Assembly: GCF_000429445.1 (NCBI RefSeq)
Contig: NZ_AUBW01000004.1
Span: forward strand, 310,001 to 374,000
DNA: 64,000 nt
DNA from: Algoriphagus terrigena DSM 22685
GTDB lineage: Bacteria > Bacteroidota > Bacteroidia > Cytophagales > Cyclobacteriaceae
Direction of reading: 5' to 3'
Shown: one piece after another, positions 9,637 through 18,508 of the stretch
How positions within the stretch are numbered: position 1 is the first letter of the stretch
Layout of the letters: each line of letters opens with the position of its first letter
Notes under the pieces: generated by a model
Seen by the model: the letters and a program-made list of their open reading frames with translations, nothing else
What the model was told of the DNA's origin: nothing
Database searches by the model: none
Translations under genes and position numbers: made by a program

Positions 9637-10593
9637 ATGATCATTCAAATTGCTCTTCTTTTAGTCGGCTTGGTGCTGTTAGTCAAAGGTGCGGACTGGC
9701 TCGTGGATGGCGCCTCCGTTTTGGCAAAAAAGAAAAATGTCTCTGACTTGGCCATCGGATTGACCATCGTGGCCTTCGGTACCTCTGCCCCAGAACTGGT
9801 CGTCAATGCCGTCGCCGCATCTGGCAACTATCCTGACATTGTCTTTGGCAACATCATCGGATCCAACAACTTCAACCTGTTCATTATCTTGGGAATTTCC
9901 GGATTGATCATTCCGCTTTCGGTGCAGTCCAGCACCGTCTGGAAAGAAATTCCCTACTCGCTTTTCGCAGCCATCCTGATTTTTTTCCTAGCCAACAACT
10001 ATCTCATCGGCAATTCCGAGGGACTATCCAGACTGGATGCGGCGATACTTCTGGGTCTCTTCTTGGTATTCCTCTACTACGTGGCCACTCAGCTCAAAAC
10101 CGATCCCAGCGCTGAGATCCTCGAGGTGAAAGACTACTCCACTCTGAAGATATGGGTTCTGATATTCCTCGGACTGGCTGGATTGGTCGGCGGCGGGAAA
10201 CTCGTCGTAGACAATGCCGTCGCCATGGCTCAGTCCTTGGGAGTCAGTGAAAAAATCATCGGACTCACGATCGTCGCTGCGGGTACTTCCCTGCCAGAAC
10301 TCGCCACTTCCGTGGTGGCAGCCATGCGCAAAAACACTGATATCGCCATCGGAAACATCATTGGATCAAACATCTTCAACATCTTTCTCATCTTGGGAGT
10401 CAGCGGATTGATTCGCCCCTTGGCCTACAATGCGAGTTTCAATACCGACTTGTACATTTTGGCAGGCGGCACGATTTTTCTCTTTTTAGCGATGTTTACC
10501 GGCAAGCGACACCGATTGGACCGCTGGGAAGCAATACTACTGTTGGTCGTATATCTCGGGTACACCGGCTATCTGGTGAGCGCGGAACTCTAA
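9637..10593 (+). CDS. Calcium/sodium antiporter (CaCA family, YrbG-like)
   Basis: This is a 318-residue inner-membrane protein with about ten transmembrane helices and the two inverted alpha-repeats of the Ca2+/cation antiporter family. Repeat 1 reads GTSAPELVVNAVAA then GNIIGSNNFNL; repeat 2 reads GTSLPELATSVVAA then GNIIGSNIFNI. The acidic residue of each PEL motif and the GSN motifs line the ion path. The protein exchanges Ca2+ for Na+ (or K+/H+) and keeps cytoplasmic calcium low. It is monocistronic, ending in its own terminator. A second, more distant CaCA protein lies at 49054-50064. Confidence 0.93.
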   Translation: MIIQIALLLVGLVLLVKGADWLVDGASVLAKKKNVSDLAIGLTIVAFGTSAPELVVNAVAASGNYPDIVFGNIIGSNNFNLFIILGISGLIIPLSVQSSTVWKEIPYSLFAAILIFFLANNYLIGNSEGLSRLDAAILLGLFLVFLYYVATQLKTDPSAEILEVKDYSTLKIWVLIFLGLAGLVGGGKLVVDNAVAMAQSLGVSEKIIGLTIVAAGTSLPELATSVVAAMRKNTDIAIGNIIGSNIFNIFLILGVSGLIRPLAYNASFNTDLYILAGGTIFLFLAMFTGKRHRLDRWEAILLLVVYLGYTGYLVSAEL

Positions 10594-10613
10594 ACGATAC
10601 CACACTCAAAATC

Positions 10614-10645
10614 AAATGGTTTCCACAGCGGAAACCATTTTTTTT
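10614..10645 (+). terminator. Terminator of the calcium/sodium antiporter gene
   Basis: A perfect 11-bp stem (AAATGGTTTCC at 10614-10624 with 10630-10640) and 5-nt loop are followed by eight T. Confidence 0.9.
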
Positions 10646-10747
10646 GCCATTTGTCAAATTAAGCGTGCTCCAAACTTGGATTCATTCTAAATTTCCAACG
10701 GTGATCTCGAATTAATTTTTGATTTGCCCCAATAACCCAAACCTATC

Positions 10748-13138
10748 ATGCCTTTTACCCAAAAAAACCTTTTTGTTCTTTCGATTCTATTCTGCCTGTT
10801 TGCTGCTACATGCTCTTTTGCGCAGCAAAACAAAGGCAAAATCAGAGGGACAATCCTCGACCAATCCAATTCTGAGCCGCTCCCTTTTTCGACAATCGGG
10901 GTTTATACTGAAAAAGACAGCTTGGTCGGCGGCGGCATTTCTGACGAAAATGGCAAATACTCCGTGGATCTCCCTTTCGGGAAATTCTACGCTTTGATCG
11001 AGTTTATGGGTTTTGAATCCCAAAAAACAAAAGTTTTCACACTCTCCAGAGAGGAACAAAACCTGGATCTAGGCCAAACGGAGCTTTCCACGACCGCTTC
11101 CGATCTCAATGAAGTGGTAGTTCAGGGCGAAAAGACGGTCATGGAGCTATCGCTCGACAAGCGGATTTTCAATGTGGGAAAAGACCTCGCCAATGCTGGC
11201 GGTAATGCTTCTGACATCTTGATGAACTTGCCTTCCGTGGCCGTGGATCCGGATGGAAATGTCCGCCTGCGTGGTTCGTCTAACGTCCGGATTCTGATCG
11301 ACGGCAAGCCTTCCGGCCTCGTAAGCTTCAAGGGAAGCGCCGGGCTCCGTCAGCTTCCGGCAAACATGGTCGAGCGTGTGGAAGTCATCACCAATCCGTC
11401 GGCACGATACGAGGCAGAAGGCATGGCCGGCGTCATCAACATCATCCTTAAAAAAGACAGCAAGCAGGGATTTAACGGGTCATTCGAAGTCATCGCCGGA
11501 TACCCGCTGAATACAGGATTCACCGCCAATCTCAACTACCGCCACAACCGGATCAACTGGTTTGTCAACTACGGCTTGTCTTACCGTGAGCAACCGGGCG
11601 TGAGCGAACTCTATCAGGAGGTGTACAATGAAGACGGGACAACGTCGATCCTGAGCCAAAACAACTCCTCCACCGTCACTGGATTGAACAACAACCTGCG
11701 GGGTGGCTTGGATTATTATTTCAACGAAAACAGCATCCTGACCGCTTCGTACCTTTGGAGAAGAAGCGATGCGCACCGGATTACAGATATCAGATACAAC
11801 GACTACCTCAATAGCTTTGATAACTACTTGGGCTATTCACTCCGTCGCCAAGACGAGACTGAAGACGAACCAAACAAGGAAGCAATCCTCAACTACAAGC
11901 GCACTTTTGCCCAGAAAGGCCACGAGTTCACGGCATCATTCACCTATCTCAACTATTGGGAAAGATCCAATCAGCTCTTTACCCAAAGTTCATTCACTCC
12001 CGAAGGCACACCCGAGCCGGCTGAAGACCTCGTCCAGACGTCCCTCAACGACGAATACGAAAACCAGTATTTGCTCCAGATGGACTACGTCAAGCCTTTT
12101 GCTACCAAGGGAAAGATAGAAACCGGTCTCAGAACTAGCTTCAGAGAGATGGAAAACGACTACCTGGTGCAGGAGGAGGACGAATCGGGCGACTTCGTGA
12201 CCATTCCGGGCTTGGACAACATCTTCTTGTACAATGAAAACATCCTGGCGGCCTATGCCATCGTCGGCAACGAAACCGGGAAATGGAGCTACCAAGGTGG
12301 CCTTCGCGCCGAGCACACGGACGTAGAGACTATCCTTGTCGAAACCAACGAAGACAACCCGCGGGACTATCTTAATTTCTTCCCATCAGCACATCTGACC
12401 TATAATGTCTCCGAGGAAAATGCCTTGCAGCTGAGCTACAGCCGAAGGATCAGAAGGCCTGTCTACAACGATCTGAGCCCGTATGTGACCTTCTCAGATC
12501 AGCGGAACTTCTTCAGCGGCAATCCCGATCTGAATCCCGAATACACCGACGCCTTTGAGTTGGGGTATATTAAATACTTCGACAAAGCGACCCTATTTTC
12601 CACCGTCTATTTCAGAAATACCGTGGACAAGATCGAGCGGATCCGCCAAGTCAACGAAGACGGATTTTCGGTGACCGCTCCTTACAATCTGACCGGCGAA
12701 GAGTCCGTCGGTGTTGAGTTCAGCGGGGACTATCGCATCAAGGATTGGTGGAAGCTGGACTTCAACGCCAACTTCTTCCATGCCCGAATCGACGCCAGTA
12801 ACATCGGACAAACCGAACTGAGAAAAACCTACTCTTGGCTCTTCCGCCAGACTTCCAGATTTACCTTTGGCAAAGGTTGGGACATTCAAGTCCGTGCCAA
12901 CTACGACGCGAAGCAAAAAACCGCTCAGGGCTTCAGAAAAGGGATCTTCTTCATGGATCTGTCCGCCAGCAAGCGGATTCTCGAAGACCGGGGAACGCTC
13001 GTCCTGAATGTCACGGACATCTTCAATTCACGTATCAACCGCTTCATCTCCGAAGGATACAACTTCTTCACCGAAGGCGAATCGCAAATGCTGCGAAGAC
13101 AAACCAACTTGACTTTTGCCTACAGGATCAAGCAATAG
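10748..13138 (+). CDS. TonB-dependent receptor / outer-membrane beta-barrel family protein
   Basis: The 796-residue outer-membrane protein has a signal peptide (to about residue 26), a carboxypeptidase-like regulatory beta-sandwich (about 30-115, KIRGTILDQ through FMGFES) and a plug domain with NVRLRGSSNVRILIDGKPS and VERVEVITNPSARYEAEGMAGVINIILKK. A large barrel follows, with the SRRIRRP...NPDLNPEYTDAFELGY motif typical of the OMP_b-brl_3 group. Members take up or sense large ligands with energy from TonB, but this group is often not linked to a SusD partner, and none is present here. The ligand is unknown. The DUF5916 gene begins 69 nt downstream on the same strand. Confidence 0.92.
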   Translation: MPFTQKNLFVLSILFCLFAATCSFAQQNKGKIRGTILDQSNSEPLPFSTIGVYTEKDSLVGGGISDENGKYSVDLPFGKFYALIEFMGFESQKTKVFTLSREEQNLDLGQTELSTTASDLNEVVVQGEKTVMELSLDKRIFNVGKDLANAGGNASDILMNLPSVAVDPDGNVRLRGSSNVRILIDGKPSGLVSFKGSAGLRQLPANMVERVEVITNPSARYEAEGMAGVINIILKKDSKQGFNGSFEVIAGYPLNTGFTANLNYRHNRINWFVNYGLSYREQPGVSELYQEVYNEDGTTSILSQNNSSTVTGLNNNLRGGLDYYFNENSILTASYLWRRSDAHRITDIRYNDYLNSFDNYLGYSLRRQDETEDEPNKEAILNYKRTFAQKGHEFTASFTYLNYWERSNQLFTQSSFTPEGTPEPAEDLVQTSLNDEYENQYLLQMDYVKPFATKGKIETGLRTSFREMENDYLVQEEDESGDFVTIPGLDNIFLYNENILAAYAIVGNETGKWSYQGGLRAEHTDVETILVETNEDNPRDYLNFFPSAHLTYNVSEENALQLSYSRRIRRPVYNDLSPYVTFSDQRNFFSGNPDLNPEYTDAFELGYIKYFDKATLFSTVYFRNTVDKIERIRQVNEDGFSVTAPYNLTGEESVGVEFSGDYRIKDWWKLDFNANFFHARIDASNIGQTELRKTYSWLFRQTSRFTFGKGWDIQVRANYDAKQKTAQGFRKGIFFMDLSASKRILEDRGTLVLNVTDIFNSRINRFISEGYNFFTEGESQMLRRQTNLTFAYRIKQ

Positions 13139-13207
13139 TCTATCTTGTAGCCCAGGCCATCCGATTCTTGACTGGTTTTCTTTGACTCCGAAAGCGTAAT
13201 TCCACCC

Positions 13208-15385
13208 ATGCGTTCAGCCCTTCTTTTTTCCCTTCTGTTTCTCGGGCTGGCCTGCACGCTTTCCGCACAAAAAATCAATGCGGGATACCGATTGACCATC
13301 CAAAAAGCGAGTTCGCCGATCCTGATTGATGGTGTTTTAGATGAAAAAGCCTGGGAAGAAGCAGACGTGGCGACCGATTTTTTCATGATCACGCCGATGG
13401 ATACCAGCTTTGCACGGGTGAAGACAGATGTGCGTATGAGCTACGACGACGAAAATCTGTACTTGATCGTGGTCAACCATCACGCGATGGAAGGTCCGTA
13501 CATGGTGGAGTCCTTGCGAAGAGATTTTTCTTTCGGAAAAAATGACAACTTCCTCCTCTTCATGGACCCCTTCGATGATCTCACCAATGGGTTTTCCTTC
13601 GGCGCGAATGCGGCCGGCGCGCAGTGGGACGGACAGATGTACAACGGCGGTTCGGTCGACCTCAGCTGGGACAACAAGTGGACATCTAAAGTCAAAAACT
13701 ACGAAGACAAGTGGGTTTTCGAAGCTTCAATTCCTTTCAAGTCCATTCGCTACAAAAAAGGGATCACCGAGTGGGGCATCAACTTTTCCAGACTTGATCT
13801 GAAGACCACTGAAAAATCCGGCTGGGCACCGGTCCCTCGTCAATTTCCATCCGCCTCCTTGGCTTACACTGGCACACTCGTCTGGGACAATTCTCCGCCA
13901 GATGCCGGAGCAAATATCTCAATCATTCCCTATGCTCTGGGTGGCGTGAGCAAAGACTTTCAAAACGGAGGTTCAACAGATACCCGTGGCGAAGTCGGCG
14001 TAGATGCAAAGATCTCCCTGACCTCCTCGCTCAATTTGGATCTGACCGTAAATCCAGATTTTTCCCAGGTAGAAGTTGATCGACAAGTGACGAATCTGGA
14101 CCGTTTTGAGCTGTTCTTCCCCGAGCGAAGGCAGTTTTTCCTGGAAAATGGGGACCTGTTCGCGGGTTTCGGATACACGACGATCAGGCCTTTTTTCTCC
14201 AGGAGAATCGGGCTGAATGCCCCAATCCAATTTGGGGCGAGGCTAAGTGGTAAGATTAACAAAGATTGGCGAATCGGCGCGATGAACATGCAGACCGGTG
14301 ATGTCGAAGAGACCGCTTTACCTTCCCAAAACTTCACCGTGATGGCCCTCCAGCGGCAGGTCGGCGCGAGATCCAACATCGGGGCGATCTTTGTCAACAA
14401 GCAGTCTCTCAACTACAATCCCGACACGACTTCAGAAAACCCAGTCTACTCCCAGTTCAACAGAAACGTCGGACTGGAATATAATCTTGCTTCGGCCAAC
14501 AACATCTGGACTGGCAAGGCCATGATGCTCCAAAGCTTCGCTCCGGACAATTCCGGCAATGGCTTCGTCCATGCCGCCAACCTCAAATACACCGCCGGAA
14601 ACCTGACCTGGAGCTGGCAACACGAGTATGTGTCCGAAAACTACACCGCCGAAGTCGGTTATGTCCCACGCCGGGGTTTCTACAAAGTCAATCCTTTTGT
14701 TGGCTATCGTTGGTTTCCGAAAAGTCAAAAAATCCTCAGTCACGGGCCTGATGCGAGCATGACTCTTTTCTACAACACGAAGGGTGTTCACACCGACAAC
14801 AACTCTTTCATCTCTTATAACGTCCGCTTCCGAAGCCAGAGCAACCTTTCAAGTTATCTGATTTACGACTTTGTGAAGCTTCAGGCCCCTTTTGACCCGA
14901 CCAATTCCGGCAATGAGAAACTTCCCGTGGGATCCGATCACTATGCATTCAGCTGGAGAACCGAGTACATCTCCAAACCGCAAAGTGTATTTACTTACGG
15001 CTTTACGACCAGACTCGGAGGCTATTACGCTGACGGGGAATTGTACACGCTGACGACAGATTTGGGTTATCGCTTTCAGCCCTATGTGAGTCTCGCACTG
15101 AGTACGACTTACAACAAGATCGTGCTTTCCGAGCCTTGGGGCACCACAGATTACCTCTTGATCGGCCCGAGGATAGACGTCACGATGACCAATACGTTGT
15201 TCTTCACAGCCTTTGTCCAGTACAATGAGCAGATCGACAACATCAACTTGAACACCCGCTTTCAGTGGCGATTCAAGCCAGCCTCGGACATCTATCTGGT
15301 CTATACCGACAACTACCTGCCGGACCCTTTCAATGTGAAAAACAGATCACTGGTGCTGAAATTCACGTATTGGTGGAATATTTAA
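13208..15385 (+). CDS. DUF5916 outer-membrane protein with N-terminal CBM9-like domain
   Basis: The 725-residue exported protein starts with a signal peptide ending near LSAQ. Residues ~30-210 form a carbohydrate-binding-module-9-like domain (ILIDGVLDEKAWEEAD, then FGANAAGAQWD and WTSKVKNYEDKWVFEASIPF). Residues ~215-725 are the DUF5916 barrel-like part, with the signature NPDFSQVEVDRQVTNLDRFELFFPERRQFFLEN split across 280-312 and a C-terminal aromatic strand (LVLKFTYWWNI). The family is common in Bacteroidota and Gemmatimonadota and has no established function; the barrel suggests an outer-membrane location. It is probably co-transcribed with the TonB receptor upstream. Confidence 0.88.
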   Translation: MRSALLFSLLFLGLACTLSAQKINAGYRLTIQKASSPILIDGVLDEKAWEEADVATDFFMITPMDTSFARVKTDVRMSYDDENLYLIVVNHHAMEGPYMVESLRRDFSFGKNDNFLLFMDPFDDLTNGFSFGANAAGAQWDGQMYNGGSVDLSWDNKWTSKVKNYEDKWVFEASIPFKSIRYKKGITEWGINFSRLDLKTTEKSGWAPVPRQFPSASLAYTGTLVWDNSPPDAGANISIIPYALGGVSKDFQNGGSTDTRGEVGVDAKISLTSSLNLDLTVNPDFSQVEVDRQVTNLDRFELFFPERRQFFLENGDLFAGFGYTTIRPFFSRRIGLNAPIQFGARLSGKINKDWRIGAMNMQTGDVEETALPSQNFTVMALQRQVGARSNIGAIFVNKQSLNYNPDTTSENPVYSQFNRNVGLEYNLASANNIWTGKAMMLQSFAPDNSGNGFVHAANLKYTAGNLTWSWQHEYVSENYTAEVGYVPRRGFYKVNPFVGYRWFPKSQKILSHGPDASMTLFYNTKGVHTDNNSFISYNVRFRSQSNLSSYLIYDFVKLQAPFDPTNSGNEKLPVGSDHYAFSWRTEYISKPQSVFTYGFTTRLGGYYADGELYTLTTDLGYRFQPYVSLALSTTYNKIVLSEPWGTTDYLLIGPRIDVTMTNTLFFTAFVQYNEQIDNINLNTRFQWRFKPASDIYLVYTDNYLPDPFNVKNRSLVLKFTYWWNI

Positions 15386-15475
15386 GAAGCGCAGCGCTAT
15401 TGGGTACAATTCATCATTTCCGATTCTTTGCAAAGCAAGAAAGTCCCCTTTCCATAGCTGACCAGCCGCCTTACA

Positions 15476-15558
15476 CCAATCCAGATTTAGATATGAGAGA
15501 ACCACCGCTGCCGAAATCTTAACCTCAAACCATCCATTCCGGAGACTATCTGGATTGG
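15476..15558. repeat. 11-bp inverted repeat in the 15.4-15.7 kb gap
   Basis: CCAATCCAGAT at 15476-15486 and its exact complement at 15548-15558 are 61 nt apart, in the 280-nt non-coding gap between convergent genes. No role is evident. The rest of this gap holds only the terminator at 15577. Confidence 0.4.
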
Positions 15559-15576
15559 GGCTTAGGTTTGAAAAGC

Positions 15577-15612
15577 AAAAACCCTTGAAGTCTTCACGAC
15601 TCCAAGGGTTTT
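15577..15612. terminator. Bidirectional terminator between DUF5916 and methyltransferase genes
   Basis: An outer stem (AAAACCCTTG type, 15578-15587 with 15603-15612) and an inner stem (AGTC / GACT) are separated by one mismatch and have a 5-nt loop. T-runs occur on both strands. Confidence 0.85.
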
Positions 15613-15665
15613 ATTCCTCCAGCTCATTTCAATTAAAGCGTTACTGACTTCGCTGCGGATAATTA

Positions 15666-16652
15666 TTAAAGCTTCTCAAAAACCAATCTAGCATGCCCCA
15701 TGATCTCTCTTTCGAAGCAGACCCTGTTAGGACGCACGCGGAGGATGGCAAGTTGGTGTCTGAATTCTTTGTCGGTGAATAACTTCGGAACCAGCGACGC
15801 AAACCACAGGTATTTTGACCAGCTAAACTTATAGAAAAGCTTCGTCCACTCCCGGTTGGTTTTCACATAATCCAACCTTCCATCGCTGTAGTAGGTGTTT
15901 TTGAAGAATGGGCTGGCCGTACGTACGACATGCTCATAGCCATAAGGCACCCAAGAATCAGGGTTATGCTTGAGCAAAAGCGCCAGAAAATAGCTGTCGG
16001 AATCTTTTGGCGCATTGATGTCAATCTGATCAAATGGCATCACATTCTTTTCGAAAGTCATGGTTTGCATGTAGAACTTTCCGCCGGGTTTAAGCAGGTT
16101 GGCCACATGACGGAAATAGTCTTCATACACCTCATCTTGCCTGCCTTCCAAGTAGTCTTTGACAGACGAGACATGCTCAAAGCTTCCAAAAGCAGTCACG
16201 GCATCGAATGTCCCAAAATCTTCCGGCTTCACGAACCTCGCATCTTTGATGTAGGCATTGAGGCCGTTTTCCCGGCAGGCATTCACCTGGCCATCGGATA
16301 GGTTGACGCCGATCCCATCCGCCCCGACCACATCTCTCAGGTATTTGAGCCAGCCTCCCCAGCCACATCCCAAGTCCAGCACCCGGCTTCCTTTCTTGAT
16401 CCCCAAATCCTTCGCGACAAATTCATGCTTTCTCCGCTGGGCTTCTTCGAGTGTGAGGGAAAAATCGCCTTCGTACATCGCATTACTGAACACGGCATTT
16501 TCACCCAGACTGCTTCGGATAAACTTGTCAATGTTGGTATAGGTGAAGTCCATCTCCTTTTTCTTGTCCCAGGCCTGACCTTCACGCTCACTGACACTCG
16601 ATCCACTCCATTTCTTGGTTAGTAGTTCTTTGTTGATTTCGGTTTGTTCCAT
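15666..16652 (-). CDS. Cyclopropane-fatty-acid-synthase-like SAM methyltransferase
   Basis: The 328-residue class I methyltransferase has motif I at residues 91-100 (VLDLGCGWGG), the exact form seen in cyclopropane/mycolic acid synthases, where the tryptophan-glycine pair follows the SAM loop. VTAFGSFEHV gives the later acidic and catalytic-region motif, and FYMQTMTF corresponds to the fold's next strand. A C-terminal segment of about 90 residues has no recognisable motif. It may methylate or cyclopropanate unsaturated acyl chains, or act on another small substrate. The usual N-terminal extension of full-length CFA synthase is absent, so the precise reaction is open. A candidate promoter lies 130 nt upstream. 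Confidence 0.8.
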   Translation of the reverse strand: MEQTEINKELLTKKWSGSSVSEREGQAWDKKKEMDFTYTNIDKFIRSSLGENAVFSNAMYEGDFSLTLEEAQRRKHEFVAKDLGIKKGSRVLDLGCGWGGWLKYLRDVVGADGIGVNLSDGQVNACRENGLNAYIKDARFVKPEDFGTFDAVTAFGSFEHVSSVKDYLEGRQDEVYEDYFRHVANLLKPGGKFYMQTMTFEKNVMPFDQIDINAPKDSDSYFLALLLKHNPDSWVPYGYEHVVRTASPFFKNTYYSDGRLDYVKTNREWTKLFYKFSWSKYLWFASLVPKLFTDKEFRHQLAILRVRPNRVCFEREIMGHARLVFEKL

Positions 16653-16781
16653 ACGAAGGTTGATTGAAATTTGGAAAGGATTGTTAAAAATTTGAAAATC
16701 AGAGTTCTACCAATGTACTCTTTCCGATGGAAAAATAAAATACTGCGAAGGAATCCACTCAGGACAATTTCAGTCCAAACT

Positions 16782-16811
16782 CAAATATATATCCGCTCAA
16801 ACTTCATCAAA
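16782..16811 (-). promoter_or_regulatory. Candidate promoter of the methyltransferase gene
   Basis: On the minus strand, TTTG (16808-16811) is followed after 18 nt by TATATTTG (16782-16789), matching the Bacteroidota TTG / TAnnTTTG pattern. It overlaps the 3' end of the ATPase gene and leaves a leader of about 125 nt. Confidence 0.5.
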
Positions 16812-18224
16812 CAAGGCATCCATCGTCACCTGGTTTTGCACCAGCAGGTCGCTATAGGAATTGTGATGCAAACCATAGCTGCTTACAAATGCCAGATGAA
16901 CCGCCTTTTTGGTTTTTGAAACTTCTTTGAAAACGGAGAGCTTTGCCCTCAACTGATCCGCATATTCCTTGTTAATGGTATAAGTGTCCAAGGGAAATTT
17001 GCATTCACAGATCGTGATGACATGATCCCGCCGGTCGATGAGTAGGTCGATCTGGGCTCCTTTGTCTTCAGTAGCACCTCGCCAGGCCGCTTGCTCAGCT
17101 TGTATCCCGCTTATCCCCAAGGCTTTTTTGATTTGAGGGACGTGATCCAGGCATACCTGCTCAAAAGTAAATCCTTGCCAAGCCCGATGTGTGGGCTGAT
17201 CGATCAACTGAAGCCAGTCACTTCCTTGGGGCTTCTGAAGAAAGCGGAAGTAAAAAGCCGTAAAATAGTCTGAAAGACGGTAAATAGTGTTTTTATTCTT
17301 TCTGTCCAATGCCGGATATGAAGTGATGAATCCACTTTCCTCCAGATCGATCAACACTTTGCTCAAGGTTCCACCTGACTGCAATCCGGAAGATTTGATG
17401 ACATCATTTCTTGCCATCCCGTAGGGTTTGGTCGAAAGCACCTCCACAACCTTTTCATACACTTCGTGTCGCTTGAACAGCGCCCGATAAAGGTTGTGAA
17501 ACTCATTGCGAAGCAGGCCACTTTTCTCAAAAAACACATCCTGGATATTTTGAGCAGCACTTTTCCCAGGTTCCACCGCATCCAAATAGTAAGGCACTCC
17601 ACCCATACACATGTACAGCTGGATGAGTTGGTACCGATCGAGGTGACAGTTGTTTGATTTCAACAGTTCCTCAGCTTCCCCTAAAGTAAAGGGTTCAATT
17701 TTCATTTGGCCAGTGACCCTATTGTGAAGACCTCCGGTGCTGTTGATGACTTCGGTCAGCATCCAGGAAGCGGCAGAACCGCATACTATCAGCAAAACGT
17801 CCTTGCGATGCGTGGCCCACGCATTCCAAAAATGCTCCAAAGCCATCAAAAAATCAGAGCCATGCGTATGCATCCATGGCAGTTCGTCTATGAAAATGAC
17901 TAGTTTTCCCTCTTTCTTTTTACTTTCCAAATGCTCCCGCAAACGTTGGACAGCCTCCAGCCAATTCGCCGAAGGGGAATCGAAAACAAGATTTGACTGC
18001 CGATTCATCTCCGTATCGAAATTGAAAAGTTGCTGCGCGGTAGTCGCGTTAGCCATTCCAGTGATAAAAAAATCAAACTGATAGCTAAAATATTCCTTGA
18101 TAAGATAGGTCTTTCCGACCCGTCTCCGTCCGTACACTGCCAGAAACTCAGACTTCTTGCTTTCCAACAATTTCTGGAATCGCTCCTTTGGTTTCTTTCG
18201 CCCGATCAGATTTGGATTTTCCAT
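16797..18224 (-). CDS. P-loop ATPase with C-terminal PD-(D/E)XK nuclease-like domain (DUF234-type)
   Basis: The 475-residue product has an archaeal-type AAA ATPase domain: Walker A GRRRVGKT at 32-39 and Walker B IFIDELPW at 110-117 (Asp113, Glu114). A winged-helix-like middle follows (about 260-330, ARNDVIKSSGLQSGGTLSKVLIDLEESGFI). The C-terminal domain carries the PD-(D/E)XK pattern, with QIDLLID (Asp393, Asp397) and ICECKF (Glu407, Lys409). The family is patchily distributed, often in many copies, in archaea and Bacteroidota, and its role is not established. The winged helix suggests DNA binding and the C-terminus suggests nuclease ancestry. It stands alone, and its start is 12 nt from a striking array of inverted repeats (18236-18382). 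Confidence 0.88.
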   Translation of the reverse strand: MENPNLIGRKKPKERFQKLLESKKSEFLAVYGRRRVGKTYLIKEYFSYQFDFFITGMANATTAQQLFNFDTEMNRQSNLVFDSPSANWLEAVQRLREHLESKKKEGKLVIFIDELPWMHTHGSDFLMALEHFWNAWATHRKDVLLIVCGSAASWMLTEVINSTGGLHNRVTGQMKIEPFTLGEAEELLKSNNCHLDRYQLIQLYMCMGGVPYYLDAVEPGKSAAQNIQDVFFEKSGLLRNEFHNLYRALFKRHEVYEKVVEVLSTKPYGMARNDVIKSSGLQSGGTLSKVLIDLEESGFITSYPALDRKNKNTIYRLSDYFTAFYFRFLQKPQGSDWLQLIDQPTHRAWQGFTFEQVCLDHVPQIKKALGISGIQAEQAAWRGATEDKGAQIDLLIDRRDHVITICECKFPLDTYTINKEYADQLRAKLSVFKEVSKTKKAVHLAFVSSYGLHHNSYSDLLVQNQVTMDALFDEV

Positions 18225-18235
18225 AATTTATTTGA

Positions 18236-18382
18236 TTACAGCCAAAACTATATTAAAAATACTCTTTTTGGCTGTAAATAAAATATTTTGCAGCCAGAAA
18301 TTGATATAAATATCCGTTTCTGGCTGCAACCAAATTCATTTGCAGCCAGTTTTAATAATATTTCCAATGTTTTGGCTGCAAA
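18236..18382. repeat. Array of three 52-bp units, each an inverted CAGCCA...TGGCTG pair
   Basis: The core CAGCCA starts at 18239, 18291 and 18343, and its complement TGGCTG starts at 18269, 18321 and 18373. The left-to-right distance is always 30 bp, right-to-left always 22 bp, and the period exactly 52 bp. Within each unit the arms match beyond the core: 12 bp in unit 1, 13 bp in unit 2 and 10 bp in unit 3. The DNA between cores is A/T-rich and not conserved. The array occupies the leader/promoter region of the ATPase-nuclease gene on the minus strand. No fourth unit is found on either side. Confidence 0.92.
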
Positions 18383-18450
18383 AGCTCTGATTTTAGATTC
18401 TCCAATCACAAGATCAATTAAGGCTACCGCCTACACCTCTGTCAAACTTC

Positions 18451-18480
18451 AAAAAAAACCCGCTGAGAAATCTCAGCGGG
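18451..18480 (-). terminator. Terminator of the M14 gene pair
   Basis: A perfect 10-bp stem (CCCGCTGAGA at 18459-18468 with 18471-18480) is read on the minus strand. It is followed there by eight T (A-run 18451-18458). Confidence 0.9.
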
Positions 18481-18508
18481 ATTGTTGGACTGAACAGATC
18501 CTATTCGA

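Noticed and set aside
13208..15385. SusD or glycoside hydrolase partner of the TonB receptor
   Set aside because: The sequence shows a CBM9-like N-terminus and a DUF5916 signature, without SusD helices or catalytic acids of a glycosidase.
16797..18224. Transposase or insertion sequence
   Set aside because: No DDE, tyrosine or serine recombinase motif, no terminal inverted repeats at the gene ends and no target duplication were seen.
18236..18382. Possible CRISPR array
   Set aside because: The units are dyads with a conserved core of six to thirteen bases. There are only three of them and no unique spacers of constant type, and no cas gene is nearby.
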